From NCBI GenBank assembly GCA_037383845.1, contig JARRON010000012.1, positions 4,459-68,458 on the forward strand: a stretch of DNA of 64,000 bases, given 5' to 3'. Below the pieces are notes generated by a model. The model was not told where the DNA came from. It was given only the letters and a program-made list of their open reading frames with translations, and made no database searches. The first letter of the stretch is position 1. The number at the start of each line of letters is the position of its first letter. Both the position numbers and the translations under genes were made by a program. The stretch comes from JARRON01 sp037383845 (lineage in GTDB: Bacteria; Pseudomonadota; Gammaproteobacteria; Steroidobacterales; XN24). Of the stretch, positions 10,501 through 19,792 are shown piece by piece.

Positions 10501-11435
10501 CTCTCCTGGACATCTCCAAGCTGGATGCAGGCGCCCTGGAGCCCCAGGTGTCGGTGGTTCGCCTCGAGGAACTGCTGGTTGGCCTGGGAACGGAATTCGG
10601 TGCCCTGGCGCGGGAGCGGGACATCCGGCTGGACACCGTGCCGTGTCGGCTCGCCGTTCACAGCGACCGCCAGTTCCTGCGCCGGATTCTGCAGAACTTC
10701 CTGTCCAACGCCCTGCGCTACACGCGGGAGGGGCGGGTGCTGCTGGGCTGCCGGCGCCGGGGCGAGTACGTCTCGATCCAGGTGCTGGATACGGGACCGG
10801 GAATCCCCGAGGAGCATCTGGAGGACGTTTTCGAGGAGTTCCGCCGCCTGCACCCGAAGGACGAGCAGGGTGCCAAGGGTCTCGGGCTGGGCCTGGCCAT
10901 CGTCGAACGCATGGCCAGGGCCCTGGGCCACCGGGTCGAGGTCAAGTCGGTCCCGGGCCGGGGGTCAATGTTCTCGGTGTTGGTCCCGGTGGCCGCGGTG
11001 GAGGCGGCGGCGGGAGAGGAGCAGCCGCGCTCCCGCAGCATCTCCGTGCTGGAGGGCGCCCTGGTGCTGTGCGTGGATAACCAGCCCAGCACCCTGGAAG
11101 GCATGGCCCACCTGCTGGAGGGATGGGGCTGCCAGGTGCTGCCGGCGGCCAGCACGGCCGAGGCCATCGCGGCGGTGGACGGGGCGGACCGCACGCCCGA
11201 CCTGGTCCTTGCCGACTACCACCTCGAGGGTGGCGACACCGGCCTGGCCACGCTGGCGGCGATCCGGGAGCTCTGGGGCGACGTGCCCAGCGCGGTGATT
11301 ACCGCAGACCATGGGGAAGTCGTGAGGGAGGAAGTGCGCCAGGCGGGTTGCCCGTTGCTGCGCAAGCCACTGAAGCCTGCGGCGCTGCGCGCCGTTATGA
11401 GCCAGATGGTGACGGTGAGGCGCCAGGCCAGCTAG
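7512..11435 (+). CDS. crbS: Symporter-fused hybrid histidine kinase of the acetate switch (CrbS-like)
   Basis: A 1307-residue inner-membrane sensor. Residues about 1-510 form an SSS (PutP-like) transporter domain with about 13 hydrophobic segments. A linker is followed by two PAS modules (about 641-765 and 770-890), a coiled-coil (EQRVEERTRELSGLNRR), and a kinase core whose H-box is AAASHDLLQPLNAA (His952). The ATPase N and G boxes are NFLSNALRYT and LDTGPGIPE, then GLGLGLAIVERM. The protein ends in a receiver with acceptor Asp1235 in LADYHLEGGD. CrbS/MxtR-type kinases with this order control acs and acetate uptake through CrbR/ErdR. The neighbours here (crbR, acs, DUF4212 and symporter) fit exactly. 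Two PAS modules are more than I recall for most CrbS proteins. Confidence 0.92.
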   Translation: MLQTWVPPVVALGYACVLFGVAWLGDKKRVAGRFVPAPVVYSLALGVYCTSWTFFGAVGRAASDGWDFTAIYLGPILVFAVLTALPARMIAVSKEQSITSIADFIASRYGKAQGLAVLASLIALMAVLPYIALQLKAVAGSYAVITGRDGMHVVPGVGDDTALLVAGLLAVFSILFGTRHVDTTESHRGMVLAIAFESAVKLVAFLAVGLYVMFGLFDGPGALVDAARADAAVAELYSLGSFDQDFLVHAGLAILAILCLPRQFHVTVVENTGPRDLAMARWAFPAYLGLFTLFVAPIAVAGVLTQGAGTNADSFVLTLPLENGAPGIALLAFLGGFSAATGMVIVGTISCATMLCNEVVMPALVKFAHQDVSARPDLVRLLKRIRRVLIVLILALAWLVYRTIGPYGALASIGLLSFVLAAQFGPALIGGLYWRRATRAGALAGLAAGSVLWTWTLLIPAFAKTGWLSAGLMDAGPFGLTWLAPYGLFGLTGMDPVIHGTLWSLGLNLAFYVGVSLYTSPRLLERRQAAAFVGSNGNGAISERLRGSATAGDLLILAERFIGRQKAASSFRAHLAERGLTLSEGLRADVQLVALTERLLSGAMGATAARMVMASALKGAELQLEDVASIMGETSQASRFNRDLIESTLENVAEGISVVDADLRLVAWNRRYAEFFRYPPELLTVGMPLANLIRHNARRGLCGPGDPEDHVAKRIEHLRRGGSHVYQRVREDGTVLQMRVNPMPGGGFVASFSDITELKRIEEALRESERSIRIYTDNVPVLIAYVDRELVYRFVNKAYERSLGLSREDICGRRVDEVLGRQRFLERESHMEAALEGARQSFEVETRDANGEVRFAEATYIPEFDDSGAVQGFFAIFHDISERRRAEQGLKKAFDTLEQRVEERTRELSGLNRRLRGEIELRSRIERALRDAKAEAEGANLSKTRFLAAASHDLLQPLNAARLFTSALGQRDLDEKAERAVDRIDSSLRAAEDLLTALLDISKLDAGALEPQVSVVRLEELLVGLGTEFGALARERDIRLDTVPCRLAVHSDRQFLRRILQNFLSNALRYTREGRVLLGCRRRGEYVSIQVLDTGPGIPEEHLEDVFEEFRRLHPKDEQGAKGLGLGLAIVERMARALGHRVEVKSVPGRGSMFSVLVPVAAVEAAAGEEQPRSRSISVLEGALVLCVDNQPSTLEGMAHLLEGWGCQVLPAASTAEAIAAVDGADRTPDLVLADYHLEGGDTGLATLAAIRELWGDVPSAVITADHGEVVREEVRQAGCPLLRKPLKPAALRAVMSQMVTVRRQAS

Positions 11436-11449
11436 CGGACCTGGCCGGT

Positions 11450-12106
11450 TCAGGATTCCTGGCCGATGTCGCTGATGCGCCGGGCGGCCACGGCGGCCTG
11501 GGTCCTGCTGCGCACCCCCAGCTTGCGGAAGATGGCCGTGACGTGGGCCTTGATAGTGGCCTCGGACACGTCAAGCTCCGCGGCGATCTGCTTGTTGAGC
11601 AGCCCATCGGCGAGCATGCTGAGCACGCGGAACTGCTGGGGCGTAAGGGAAGACACCCTTCGCGCCAGGTCCTCGTCCGGAGAGGGCTCGGTGGTGTCGA
11701 GGCCCATGGCCGATTCCGGAAGCCACAGTTCGCCGTCCAGGATGGCGCCGATGGCCTCGGAGATGGCTTCCAGGGTCGAGGACTTGGGGATGAAACCCGA
11801 GGCGCCGAAATCCACTGCGCGGCGCATGACCGCCGGATCACCGGCGGCGGAGACCACGACCACCGGAAGCGCCGGATACTGGTTGCGCAGCCAGGCCAGG
11901 GCCGAAAATCCCTGCGCCCCCGGCATGTCCAGGTCCAGCAGGACGAGATCCGCATCTTCGTTGACGGCCACGGCCGACTGGAGGGTGTCGAAGGAATCCG
12001 CCTCCACGAAATTCACGCCCGGCATCATGGGCCCGAGGGCCTGCTGCAGGGCCTCGCGGAAGAGCGGGTGGTCGTCGGCGACGATGATTCTGGCAGCTGC
12101 GCCCAT
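11450..12106 (-). CDS. crbR: NarL/FixJ-type response regulator of the acetate switch (CrbR-like)
   Basis: A 218-residue cytoplasmic regulator. The receiver occupies about residues 5-125, with the acidic pair in VADDHPLF, acceptor Asp in LVLLDLDMPG and the conserved Lys in FIPKSS. The LuxR-type helix-turn-helix occupies about 150-212 (LTPQQFRVLSMLADGLLNKQIA, then VSEATIKAHVTAIFRKLGVRSR). It converges on crbS, with 14 bases between stops, and lies directly downstream of acs on the same strand. In Vibrio and Pseudomonas the cognate pair activates acs, so CrbS phosphorylating this protein and this protein activating acs is the expected circuit. Shared GACYTTW-like sites upstream of acs and the symporter operon are candidate targets. 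Confidence 0.9.
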   Translation of the reverse strand: MGAAARIIVADDHPLFREALQQALGPMMPGVNFVEADSFDTLQSAVAVNEDADLVLLDLDMPGAQGFSALAWLRNQYPALPVVVVSAAGDPAVMRRAVDFGASGFIPKSSTLEAISEAIGAILDGELWLPESAMGLDTTEPSPDEDLARRVSSLTPQQFRVLSMLADGLLNKQIAAELDVSEATIKAHVTAIFRKLGVRSRTQAAVAARRISDIGQES

Positions 12107-12130
12107 GGCCCCTCAGCAGAGTCGGGCGGC

Positions 12131-12150
12131 CGGGCTCCCGCCGGAGCCCG
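12131..12150. other. GC hairpin between acs and crbR
   Basis: Arms CGGGCTCC and GGAGCCCG with a 4-base loop lie in the 57-base gap between acs and crbR. No T-run follows on either strand. It may be an mRNA stability element or partial attenuator that lets some acs transcripts continue into crbR. That role is inferred only. Confidence 0.45.
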
Positions 12151-12163
12151 ACCGTCGTCAGTC

Positions 12164-14110
<1,947 letters not shown>

Positions 14111-14190
14111 GTTGACTCCTCCGGATTCCTTCTTTTCCTGCCGGGGCGGATTGGAACGTCAGTCTCGAACGCACCCCGGAGCCAGACCAT

Positions 14191-14202
14191 TAGACCTTTG
14201 TA
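14191..14202 (-). promoter_or_regulatory. Candidate CrbR-type site upstream of acs
   Basis: TAGACCTTTGTA, 81-92 bases upstream of the acs start. On the minus strand it reads TACAAAGGTCTA. It aligns with the palindromic site upstream of the DUF4212/symporter operon over the GAC[C/T]TT core at nearly the same distance from the start codon. Binding by CrbR is inference. Confidence 0.4.
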
Positions 14203-14420
14203 GGGCCGATTTTTCTGCCCGCCCTTCCATCGCCGATAGGGCCTCTGGCTGTTGCATTTCCACAACACATAGAGTCAGGAGAATTACCTATGTAGAAGCG
14301 ACGTCCGAGGGTCCAAGATGGGGACTGTGAATCCTGCTGCTTCCAAGGATTTGCCGTGGACTTTGACGGTATCTTGGCAACAGTGGCGCGACAGGCTCTG
14401 TTGCCTCGCAGCAACGTTTT

Positions 14421-14432
14421 TAGACTTTTGAC
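14421..14432. promoter_or_regulatory. Second GACYTTW-type element in the acs-porin region
   Basis: TAGACTTTTGAC shares TAGAC[C/T]TTTG with the acs-proximal element 230 bases away (about 22 helical turns). It could act on acs from a distance or on the divergent porin gene. No experimental support is visible in sequence. Confidence 0.3.
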
Positions 14433-14769
14433 TAATAGCCAGGCGCCGGTGCAGTCCCCATGATGCGCCGTGCGATTGGCCCTAAAAGGCACGGGGGGAT
14501 GTCTCCAGTCCCAGTCAGCGTCGGCCCGGGACGTCATGTCCGGCAGGCGGCGCTGGCGAAGAACTGACGGATTTTCCCCACGGCTTGTCCGGAGCCTGGT
14601 TCGCTTCTGGCGTTCCGGGCGCGCGGCGGATACGGGAGGTTTTACTGCCGCGCGGTTTGCGCCCTGCGAGGGGCAAAGGCCTGGGCCGTGCCCGGGCGGG
14701 GCGCCGGACGAACCGCTAGTGAGTCGAAACAGCCTTCGATCAAAAGAGTGACAATCACAGGAGACAGGC

Positions 14770-15849
14770 ATGCCTAGCAAGACTCGTCATATTTTCGCGG
14801 CAGCAGCCGCTGTGTCCCTCGCCGGAATTCTGGGTATGCCATCGGCCGCCCAGGCCGCCTGGCAGATCTCCGATGAGGACAGCAGCATCAAGTTCGGGTT
14901 CCTGGCGCAAATGCGCGCCGAAAGCGTTGATGCCGGATCCGCCGGCGATTCGAACGACCTCTTCTTCCGCAGGCTCCGGCTGCTGGCCGGCGGCAAGCTG
15001 AACGACAACTGGTCGTTCTTCTTCGAGACCGACAGCCCGAACATCGGCAAGGGCTCCGGCAGCGGCAAGGGCACCAGCGACGTCTATATCCAGGACTTCG
15101 TGGTGACCTACAAGCCCGGCGGCGACAGCTTCATGCTCGACTTCGGCATGCTGCTGAACGCGCTGACGTACAACTCGAACCAGTCCGCCGTGTCCCTGAT
15201 GACCACCGACTACGCGCCGGTGAGCTTTGTGTGGTCCGGTCCCCTGGACGCGAGGGTCGGCCGTGACTACGGCGTACGCGCCCGCGGCTACCTGCTGGGC
15301 GACCGCCTCGAGTACCGCGCGTCCATCCTGGGCGGCAACCGGGACACCCGCGATGCCGATTACCGCTTCATGGGCCGGCTGGCGTTCAACGTCTTCACCG
15401 CCCAGAAGGGCCTGTTCTATTCCGGAACGACCCTGGGCAAGTCGCAGATCCTGGTGTTCGGCGCCAGCTATGACACCCAGGAAGACTACGAGGCCTACAG
15501 CGTGGACGCCCACTGGGACCAGCCCATTGGCAGCGGCTCCATCACCGTGTCCGGCGCCTGGAGCCACCTGGACGGCGACGACTTCCTGACCAGCCTGCCT
15601 GAGCAGGACAACATCTGGTTCGAGGCCGGCTGGTACTTCGGCGGCCTGAAGCTCATGCCCTTCTTCCAGTACACCGAGCGCGACTTTGACAGCGAGTCCC
15701 TGGCCGACGCGGAAACCATGCAGTTCGGTCTCGGATACATGTTCCGCGGCCATAACGGCAACGTGAAGTTCTCCTGGGCCACGACGGACGTCGACGGTGC
15801 CGACGACATCGACACGTTCTGGATCAACCTCCAGGCCTTCAAGTTCTAG
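14770..15849 (+). CDS. Outer-membrane porin of the OprP/OprO-like family
   Basis: A 359-residue exported protein with a Sec signal peptide (about residues 1-28, cleavage after SAAQA) and a beta-barrel pattern of alternating hydrophobic strands. It ends in Phe, as outer-membrane proteins do (WINLQAFKF). The N-terminal GFLAQMRAE and FFRRLRLLAGGKLNDNWSFFFETD match the phosphate-selective porin O/P domain, whose members carry anions or are general porins. It lies divergent from acs across a region with acetate-switch-like elements. Uptake of a small organic anion is therefore an attractive but unproven idea. A strong terminator follows the gene, so it is probably a single-gene transcript. Confidence 0.8.
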   Translation: MPSKTRHIFAAAAAVSLAGILGMPSAAQAAWQISDEDSSIKFGFLAQMRAESVDAGSAGDSNDLFFRRLRLLAGGKLNDNWSFFFETDSPNIGKGSGSGKGTSDVYIQDFVVTYKPGGDSFMLDFGMLLNALTYNSNQSAVSLMTTDYAPVSFVWSGPLDARVGRDYGVRARGYLLGDRLEYRASILGGNRDTRDADYRFMGRLAFNVFTAQKGLFYSGTTLGKSQILVFGASYDTQEDYEAYSVDAHWDQPIGSGSITVSGAWSHLDGDDFLTSLPEQDNIWFEAGWYFGGLKLMPFFQYTERDFDSESLADAETMQFGLGYMFRGHNGNVKFSWATTDVDGADDIDTFWINLQAFKF

Positions 15850-15875
15850 CCATCGGCTGATATCTGCCTGACAGG

Positions 15876-15909
15876 CGCCCCCGGTCCGGACAGGGCCGGG
15901 GGCGTTTTC
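15876..15909 (+). terminator. Rho-independent terminator after the porin gene
   Basis: The stem CGCCCCCGG / CCGGGGGCG is followed by TTTT, 27 bases after the porin stop codon. It separates the porin from the downstream DUF294 gene. Confidence 0.85.
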
Positions 15910-16016
15910 TTTCGCCTGCAGGTGCTCCCCGGCGCCGGTGCGTCATCGACGGTCGCGGCCGCGCCACGGAACCGGTGCTTGGCCCGGGCCGGGTACCGGT
16001 CTATCTTTTGCCTCCC

Positions 16017-17807
16017 ATGACCGGAATCCTCGACCTGGCCGCCCCGCCTTTCGATGCCCTGTCGGCGCCCGAGCGGCGGCGGCTGCGGGAAGCCATTGGC
16101 GTGGCCAGCTTTGCCGCAGGCGACCTGGTGAAGGAGCGGGACGAGCGCTGGGAGAGCCTGTTCGTCGTTCTGCGGGGGCTCATCGAGGGGCGGGACGAGG
16201 CCGGCGAGCGCATCCGGCAGTTCGGTCCCGACGAGCTGGTCAGCGCCCGGGACCTGGTCCGCGGCGACCGGACCCGCCGCTTCGTGGCGGTCGAGCCTAC
16301 CTCCTGCGTGGTGATTCCCCGCCAGGTCCTGGACCCCCTGGTACGCCGTAACACGCCGTTCCGGCTCGCCCTGGCGGAAGACCAGCCGTCCATCACCCCC
16401 ATGCCCCGGGGCGCTCCCAGCGACGCCGATGCCTTCACCCTCGCCCGGGTGGGCGACGCCCTGATCCGCAAGCCGGTCATCGCCGGGCCGGAGAAGGACC
16501 TGGCTTTCGGTGTGGAAGTGGTCATGGACCGCAAGGCGGACTGCCTGCTGGTCCGGCGCGGCGACGACATCGGCATCGTCACCGGCACGGATCTCCTGGG
16601 GGCGCTGGCCGACGGCAGCGGCACGGACCGCGCCCTTGCGGAGGTCGCCAGCTGGGACCTGATCACCGTCTCGCCCGACGATTTCCTCTTCGATGCCCTG
16701 GTGAAGATGACCCGCCACAACATCGAGCGCGTCGTGGTGAAATCCGACGACGGGGTTGAGGGCATCCTGGAACTCACGGACGTCCTGGGCCTGTTCTCCA
16801 CCCAGTCCCATTCCCTGGCGATCAGGATCGAGCGGGCCGAGTCCATCGAGGAGCTGGCGGCGGCCTCGGCGGCGATGACGGACCTGACCCGGAACCTGGT
16901 GGACCGGGGCGTGGACATCGCCCTGGTGCTGGACCTGCTGTCGGCCCTCAACGCCCGCACCATGGCCCGGCTGTACCGCATGTGCGTGCCGGAGGAGGCC
17001 ATGGACCGGAGCTGCCTGGTGGTGATGGGCAGCGAAGGCCGGGGAGAGCAGATCCTCAAGACCGACCAGGACAACGCCCTGATCGTCGCTGACGACTTCG
17101 ACTGGCCGGAGGTCAACCAGGCCATGGCGAAGTTCTCGGAGGAACTGGGCAAGCTGGGCTATCCGCCCTGTCCCGGCGGCTTCATGGTGTCGAACCCCGA
17201 CTGGGTCATGACCGCGTCCCAGTGGAGGGAGAAGCTCGAGGGATGGATCCGTTCCGCGGACGGGGACGCCATGCTCAATCTCACCGTCGTGTCGGATTTC
17301 CACCCCGTGGCCGGCCGGCGGGCACTGTTCGACGACCTCCAGGCCTGGCTGCTGGAGCGATTCCACGCAGGCATCGGCTTTATCTCTACCTTCGCCCGCC
17401 CGGTCCTCCAGTTCAGCGTGCCCCTGAATTTCTTCGGCCAGATCCGTAATCCGGACGAAGGCATCGATATCAAGAAAGGCGGCATCTTCCCGCTGGTGCA
17501 CGGGGTGCGAACCATGGCCCTGGACGGACGCATCACGGAGACCAACACCTTCCGCCGCATTCGTCACCTGGTTGCCCGCGGCGTGCTCGATGCCCGCACC
17601 GGGGACGAACTGGCCCATGCCCTGGAGCTATTCATGGTGGTGCGGCTCCGGCAGCAGCTGGAGGCGATCGGCGCCGGCCGTGAGCCCGGCAACGTGGTGC
17701 GCCCGGCGGGCCTGAACCGGCGGGAGCGTGAGCAGCTGCGAAGGGCCCTGCGGGTGGTGAAGGGCTTCCAGTCGACCCTTTCCCGCCGTTATCACCTCGA
17801 AATCTGA
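16017..17807 (+). CDS. Cyclic-nucleotide-like/CBS/DUF294 nucleotidyltransferase-like protein (copy 1)
   Basis: A 596-residue cytoplasmic signalling-type protein. Order of domains: a cNMP-binding-like beta-roll (about residues 10-110), two CBS motifs (about 150-275), a DUF294 putative nucleotidyltransferase domain and a DUF294 C-terminal domain. The nucleotidyltransferase motif is MGSEGRGEQILKTDQDNAL, with Asp350 and Asp352 forming the D-x-D pair. The ATG at 16017 was preferred over a GTG at 15975 because the paralog at 23941-25764 starts at the equivalent place. Its neighbours are acs and the PHA genes, and such proteins often travel with acs and a DEDDh exonuclease. The ligand and the nucleotidylated target, if any, are unknown. 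Confidence 0.85.
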   Translation: MTGILDLAAPPFDALSAPERRRLREAIGVASFAAGDLVKERDERWESLFVVLRGLIEGRDEAGERIRQFGPDELVSARDLVRGDRTRRFVAVEPTSCVVIPRQVLDPLVRRNTPFRLALAEDQPSITPMPRGAPSDADAFTLARVGDALIRKPVIAGPEKDLAFGVEVVMDRKADCLLVRRGDDIGIVTGTDLLGALADGSGTDRALAEVASWDLITVSPDDFLFDALVKMTRHNIERVVVKSDDGVEGILELTDVLGLFSTQSHSLAIRIERAESIEELAAASAAMTDLTRNLVDRGVDIALVLDLLSALNARTMARLYRMCVPEEAMDRSCLVVMGSEGRGEQILKTDQDNALIVADDFDWPEVNQAMAKFSEELGKLGYPPCPGGFMVSNPDWVMTASQWREKLEGWIRSADGDAMLNLTVVSDFHPVAGRRALFDDLQAWLLERFHAGIGFISTFARPVLQFSVPLNFFGQIRNPDEGIDIKKGGIFPLVHGVRTMALDGRITETNTFRRIRHLVARGVLDARTGDELAHALELFMVVRLRQQLEAIGAGREPGNVVRPAGLNRREREQLRRALRVVKGFQSTLSRRYHLEI

Positions 17808-17818
17808 GTGCTGCGTTT

Positions 17819-17847
17819 TTGCATTGCACAAACCAGAGCGCTATGCT
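17819..17847 (+). promoter_or_regulatory. Promoter of phaB with PhaR-like box over the -35
   Basis: TTGCATTGCACAA at 17819-17831 matches the box upstream of phaP (TTGCAATGCAAAA) and resembles the TGCA-rich sites bound by PhaR. It covers a possible -35 TTGCAT, with -10 TATGCT at 17842-17847 after a 17-base spacer. The geometry is that of a repressor covering the promoter. Confidence 0.6.
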
Positions 17848-17878
17848 CCGGGCAACTTTCCTGAGCGGAGAAAGTCCC

Positions 17879-18622
17879 ATGACTGGACGCATCGCCCTGG
17901 TGACCGGGGGCACGGGCTGCATCGGCAGCGTAATCTGCGAGGAACTGGCCGGCCAGGGCTACCGGGTAGCGGCCAACTGCCATCCTTCAGACAGCGAGCG
18001 GGCCGCCGGATGGCGTGACGAAGCCGTAGAGCGCGGCCTGGACATTCGTCTGGAGCCCTTCGATGTCTCGGACTTCGAGTCCACTTCCGCGGGCGTGGAG
18101 CGGGTCGTGGAGGCGCTGGGCCCGGTGGACGTGCTGGTCAACGCCGCCGGAATTACCCGCGACGGCCGGCTGGTGAAGATGGAGCCCGCCCAGTGGCAGG
18201 CGGTGCTGCGCACAAATCTGGACAGCGTCTTCAACGCCACCAAGAACGTGATATCGGGGATGCTCTCGCGCGGCTTCGGTCGGGTCGTCAACATCTCCTC
18301 GGTGAACGGCCAGCGCGGCCAGTTCGGCCAGGCCAACTATTCGGCCGCCAAGGCCGGCGTCCACGGATTCACCATGGCGGTGGCGCGGGAAGTGGCGCGA
18401 AAAGGCGTCACGGTCAATACCGTTTCGCCCGGCTACATCGACTCCCCGCTCATCATGCAGGTGCCGGAGGAGATCCGGGAGGGCATTCGCGAGTCCATTC
18501 CCATGGGGCGGTTCGGCAAGCCGCAGGAGATCGCCCGGGCCATCCTGTTCCTGGCCAGCGACGACGCGGGCTACATCACCGGTGCCGACCTTTCCGTGAA
18601 CGGCGGCTACCACATGGACTAG
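17879..18622 (+). CDS. phaB: Acetoacetyl-CoA reductase PhaB (copy 1)
   Basis: A 247-residue cytoplasmic short-chain dehydrogenase that reduces acetoacetyl-CoA to (R)-3-hydroxybutyryl-CoA, normally with NADPH. The Rossmann motif is TGGTGCIG (residues about 9-16). The structural NAAG motif is VNAAGITRDG, and the catalytic Ser, Tyr and Lys are in ISSVNGQ and YSAAKAG. The PhaB-type C-terminus is TGADLSVNGGYHMD. ATG 17879 follows GGAG. An in-frame ATG farther upstream (17843) would add residues without a family match and overlaps the promoter. It is first in a cluster with phaR, which starts 10 bases downstream. A second PhaB lies at 25796-26521. Confidence 0.93.
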   Translation: MTGRIALVTGGTGCIGSVICEELAGQGYRVAANCHPSDSERAAGWRDEAVERGLDIRLEPFDVSDFESTSAGVERVVEALGPVDVLVNAAGITRDGRLVKMEPAQWQAVLRTNLDSVFNATKNVISGMLSRGFGRVVNISSVNGQRGQFGQANYSAAKAGVHGFTMAVAREVARKGVTVNTVSPGYIDSPLIMQVPEEIREGIRESIPMGRFGKPQEIARAILFLASDDAGYITGADLSVNGGYHMD

Positions 18623-18631
18623 GGGACCCTC

Positions 18632-19114
18632 ATGGCAGAGCGCGTCATACGGAAATACGCCAACCGCAGGCTCTACGACCCGTCCCAGAGTCGCCATCTC
18701 ACCCTGGACGAGGTTCGGCAACTTATCGTGAGCGGCGATCGGGTCCGGGTGGAGGACGCCCGGACCGGCGAGGACATCACTCGGAGCATCCTCCTGCAGA
18801 TCATCGTCGAGCGGGAGGAGGCGGGCCGCCCCATGCTGTCGGCGGATCTCCTGGAGCAGCTCATACGCTTTTACGGCGGGGCCATGCAGGACTTCCTGGG
18901 CAACTACCTCGAACGCAGCGTGGATGCCTTCGTCAGCCAGCAGGAGCGGTTCCAGGACCAGCTGATGAAGCTGATGAGCGAGAATCCGCTGTCCGCCATG
19001 GCCGGCCTGGCGGAGCAGAACCTGGCCGCCTGGAAGGAGCTCCAGGAGCGGTTTCTCGGGATGGCGCCGCCGCGACCGCACAAAAAGCCCGGAAGCGAAG
19101 AAGACGATAAGTAA
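18632..19114 (+). CDS. phaR: PHA synthesis repressor PhaR
   Basis: A 160-residue regulator with the PhaR/PhbF N-terminal DNA-binding domain (VIRKYANRRLYDPSQSRHLT, residues about 5-24). It also has the PHB-accumulation regulatory repeat region (LLEQLIRFYGGAMQDFLG and similar amphipathic helices). PhaR represses phasin and related genes and is released when it binds PHA granules. Here, PhaR-like boxes lie ahead of phaB and phaP, which flank this gene, so autoregulation through the phaB promoter is likely. It is 10 bases after phaB on the same strand. The hydrophilic lysine/aspartate tail is normal for the family. Confidence 0.92.
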   Translation: MAERVIRKYANRRLYDPSQSRHLTLDEVRQLIVSGDRVRVEDARTGEDITRSILLQIIVEREEAGRPMLSADLLEQLIRFYGGAMQDFLGNYLERSVDAFVSQQERFQDQLMKLMSENPLSAMAGLAEQNLAAWKELQERFLGMAPPRPHKKPGSEEDDK

Positions 19115-19154
19115 TTGTTTTGTAGACGGCTATGGATTTTTCACGCGAAATATA

Positions 19155-19183
19155 TTGCAATGCAAAAAAACCTCTGCTAAAGT
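19155..19183 (+). promoter_or_regulatory. Promoter of phaP with PhaR-like box over the -35
   Basis: TTGCAATGCAAAA (19155-19167) covers the -35 hexamer TTGCAA. The -10 TAAAGT (19178-19183) follows a 17-base spacer, in an AT-rich stretch after phaR. It repeats the layout at the phaB promoter, supporting direct PhaR repression of the phasin. Confidence 0.65.
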
Positions 19184-19231
19184 TCTCCCTGGCAATGGCC
19201 GCTACATGCACCTTCAAGGGGGTTTCCCGCC

Positions 19232-19633
19232 ATGACATACGACTTTGATTCCTATATCTCCAAGGCGCGCGACGCCGCGACGCCCCTCATGGAGATGGGC
19301 GAGTACGGTTTCGACCTGTTCGAGAAAGGTTTCCAGTTCCAGGCTGAGCTTCTGGGCGACAGCATCGACTTCGTGGTCGACGAGCTGAAGATCTTTTCCA
19401 CCGCCAGCGATCCCATGCAGTTCTTCCAGGCCCAGTCCAGGCTGGCCGAAGACTATGCCCTGCGCACCCAGAAGCGGGCGCAGGAACTGATGAAGGCCAC
19501 CACGGAGAGCCAGCAGGCCATCACGGGCCTGGCGGAACGGAGCTTCAAGCGGGCCCAGAACGAGTTCGAGGAAGCTGTTACGACGGCGCAGGGCGCTGTG
19601 ACGCCGAAGCCGGCGCGCAAGAAGGCCGCCTAG
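19232..19633 (+). CDS. phaP: Phasin (PHA granule surface protein)
   Basis: A 133-residue, almost wholly helical protein with the Phasin_2-type pattern: an N-terminal amphipathic segment, FQFQAELLGDSIDFVVDELK, and ALRTQKRAQELMKATTESQ. It ends in an alanine/lysine-rich tail (TPKPARKKAA). Phasins coat PHA granules and control their size and number. It is placed between phaR and phaA, with its own PhaR-box promoter and its own terminator, so it is likely an independent, highly expressed unit. Confidence 0.88.
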   Translation: MTYDFDSYISKARDAATPLMEMGEYGFDLFEKGFQFQAELLGDSIDFVVDELKIFSTASDPMQFFQAQSRLAEDYALRTQKRAQELMKATTESQQAITGLAERSFKRAQNEFEEAVTTAQGAVTPKPARKKAA

Positions 19634-19644
19634 AACGGCATTTC

Positions 19645-19675
19645 ACGGGCGGGGCGGCAACGTCCCGCCCGTTTT
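19645..19675 (+). terminator. Rho-independent terminator after phaP
   Basis: The stem ACGGGCGGG / CCCGCCCGT is followed by TTTT. It lies 11 bases past the phaP stop and separates phaP from phaA, implying a separate promoter for phaAC in the following 117 bases. Confidence 0.85.
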
Positions 19676-19792
19676 CCATCCGCACCAAAAGAAACGCGAA
19701 GACGCCCGTCGGCGGCCCGGCTGGCTTGCGGCGCTGCCAGCCGAATGGCAAGTTGAGCCACATCACGGCGGACAAGCAGCACGAGGCCAGCA

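Larger units (their letters stand above)
14111..14769. other. Divergent regulatory region between acs and the porin gene
   Basis: About 660 bases with no credible gene; the open frames are low-complexity. It includes an unusually AT-rich patch (about 14200-14440) for this genome and several GACYTTW-like elements: 14191-14202, 14421-14432 and a weaker one at 14357-14368. There is also a short inverted repeat ACATAG / CTATGT at about 14266-14295. The porin start has a good AGGAGA ribosome site. No clear sigma-70 hexamer pair was found for either gene. Confidence 0.55.

Noticed and set aside
12107..12163. acs-crbR gap as a terminator
   Set aside because: A hairpin exists but no T-run follows on either strand, so it is recorded only as a hairpin.
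14400..14422. Small hairpin GTTGC / GCAAC followed by Ts
   Set aside because: Only a 5-base stem, with no gene ending upstream of it, so not a credible terminator.
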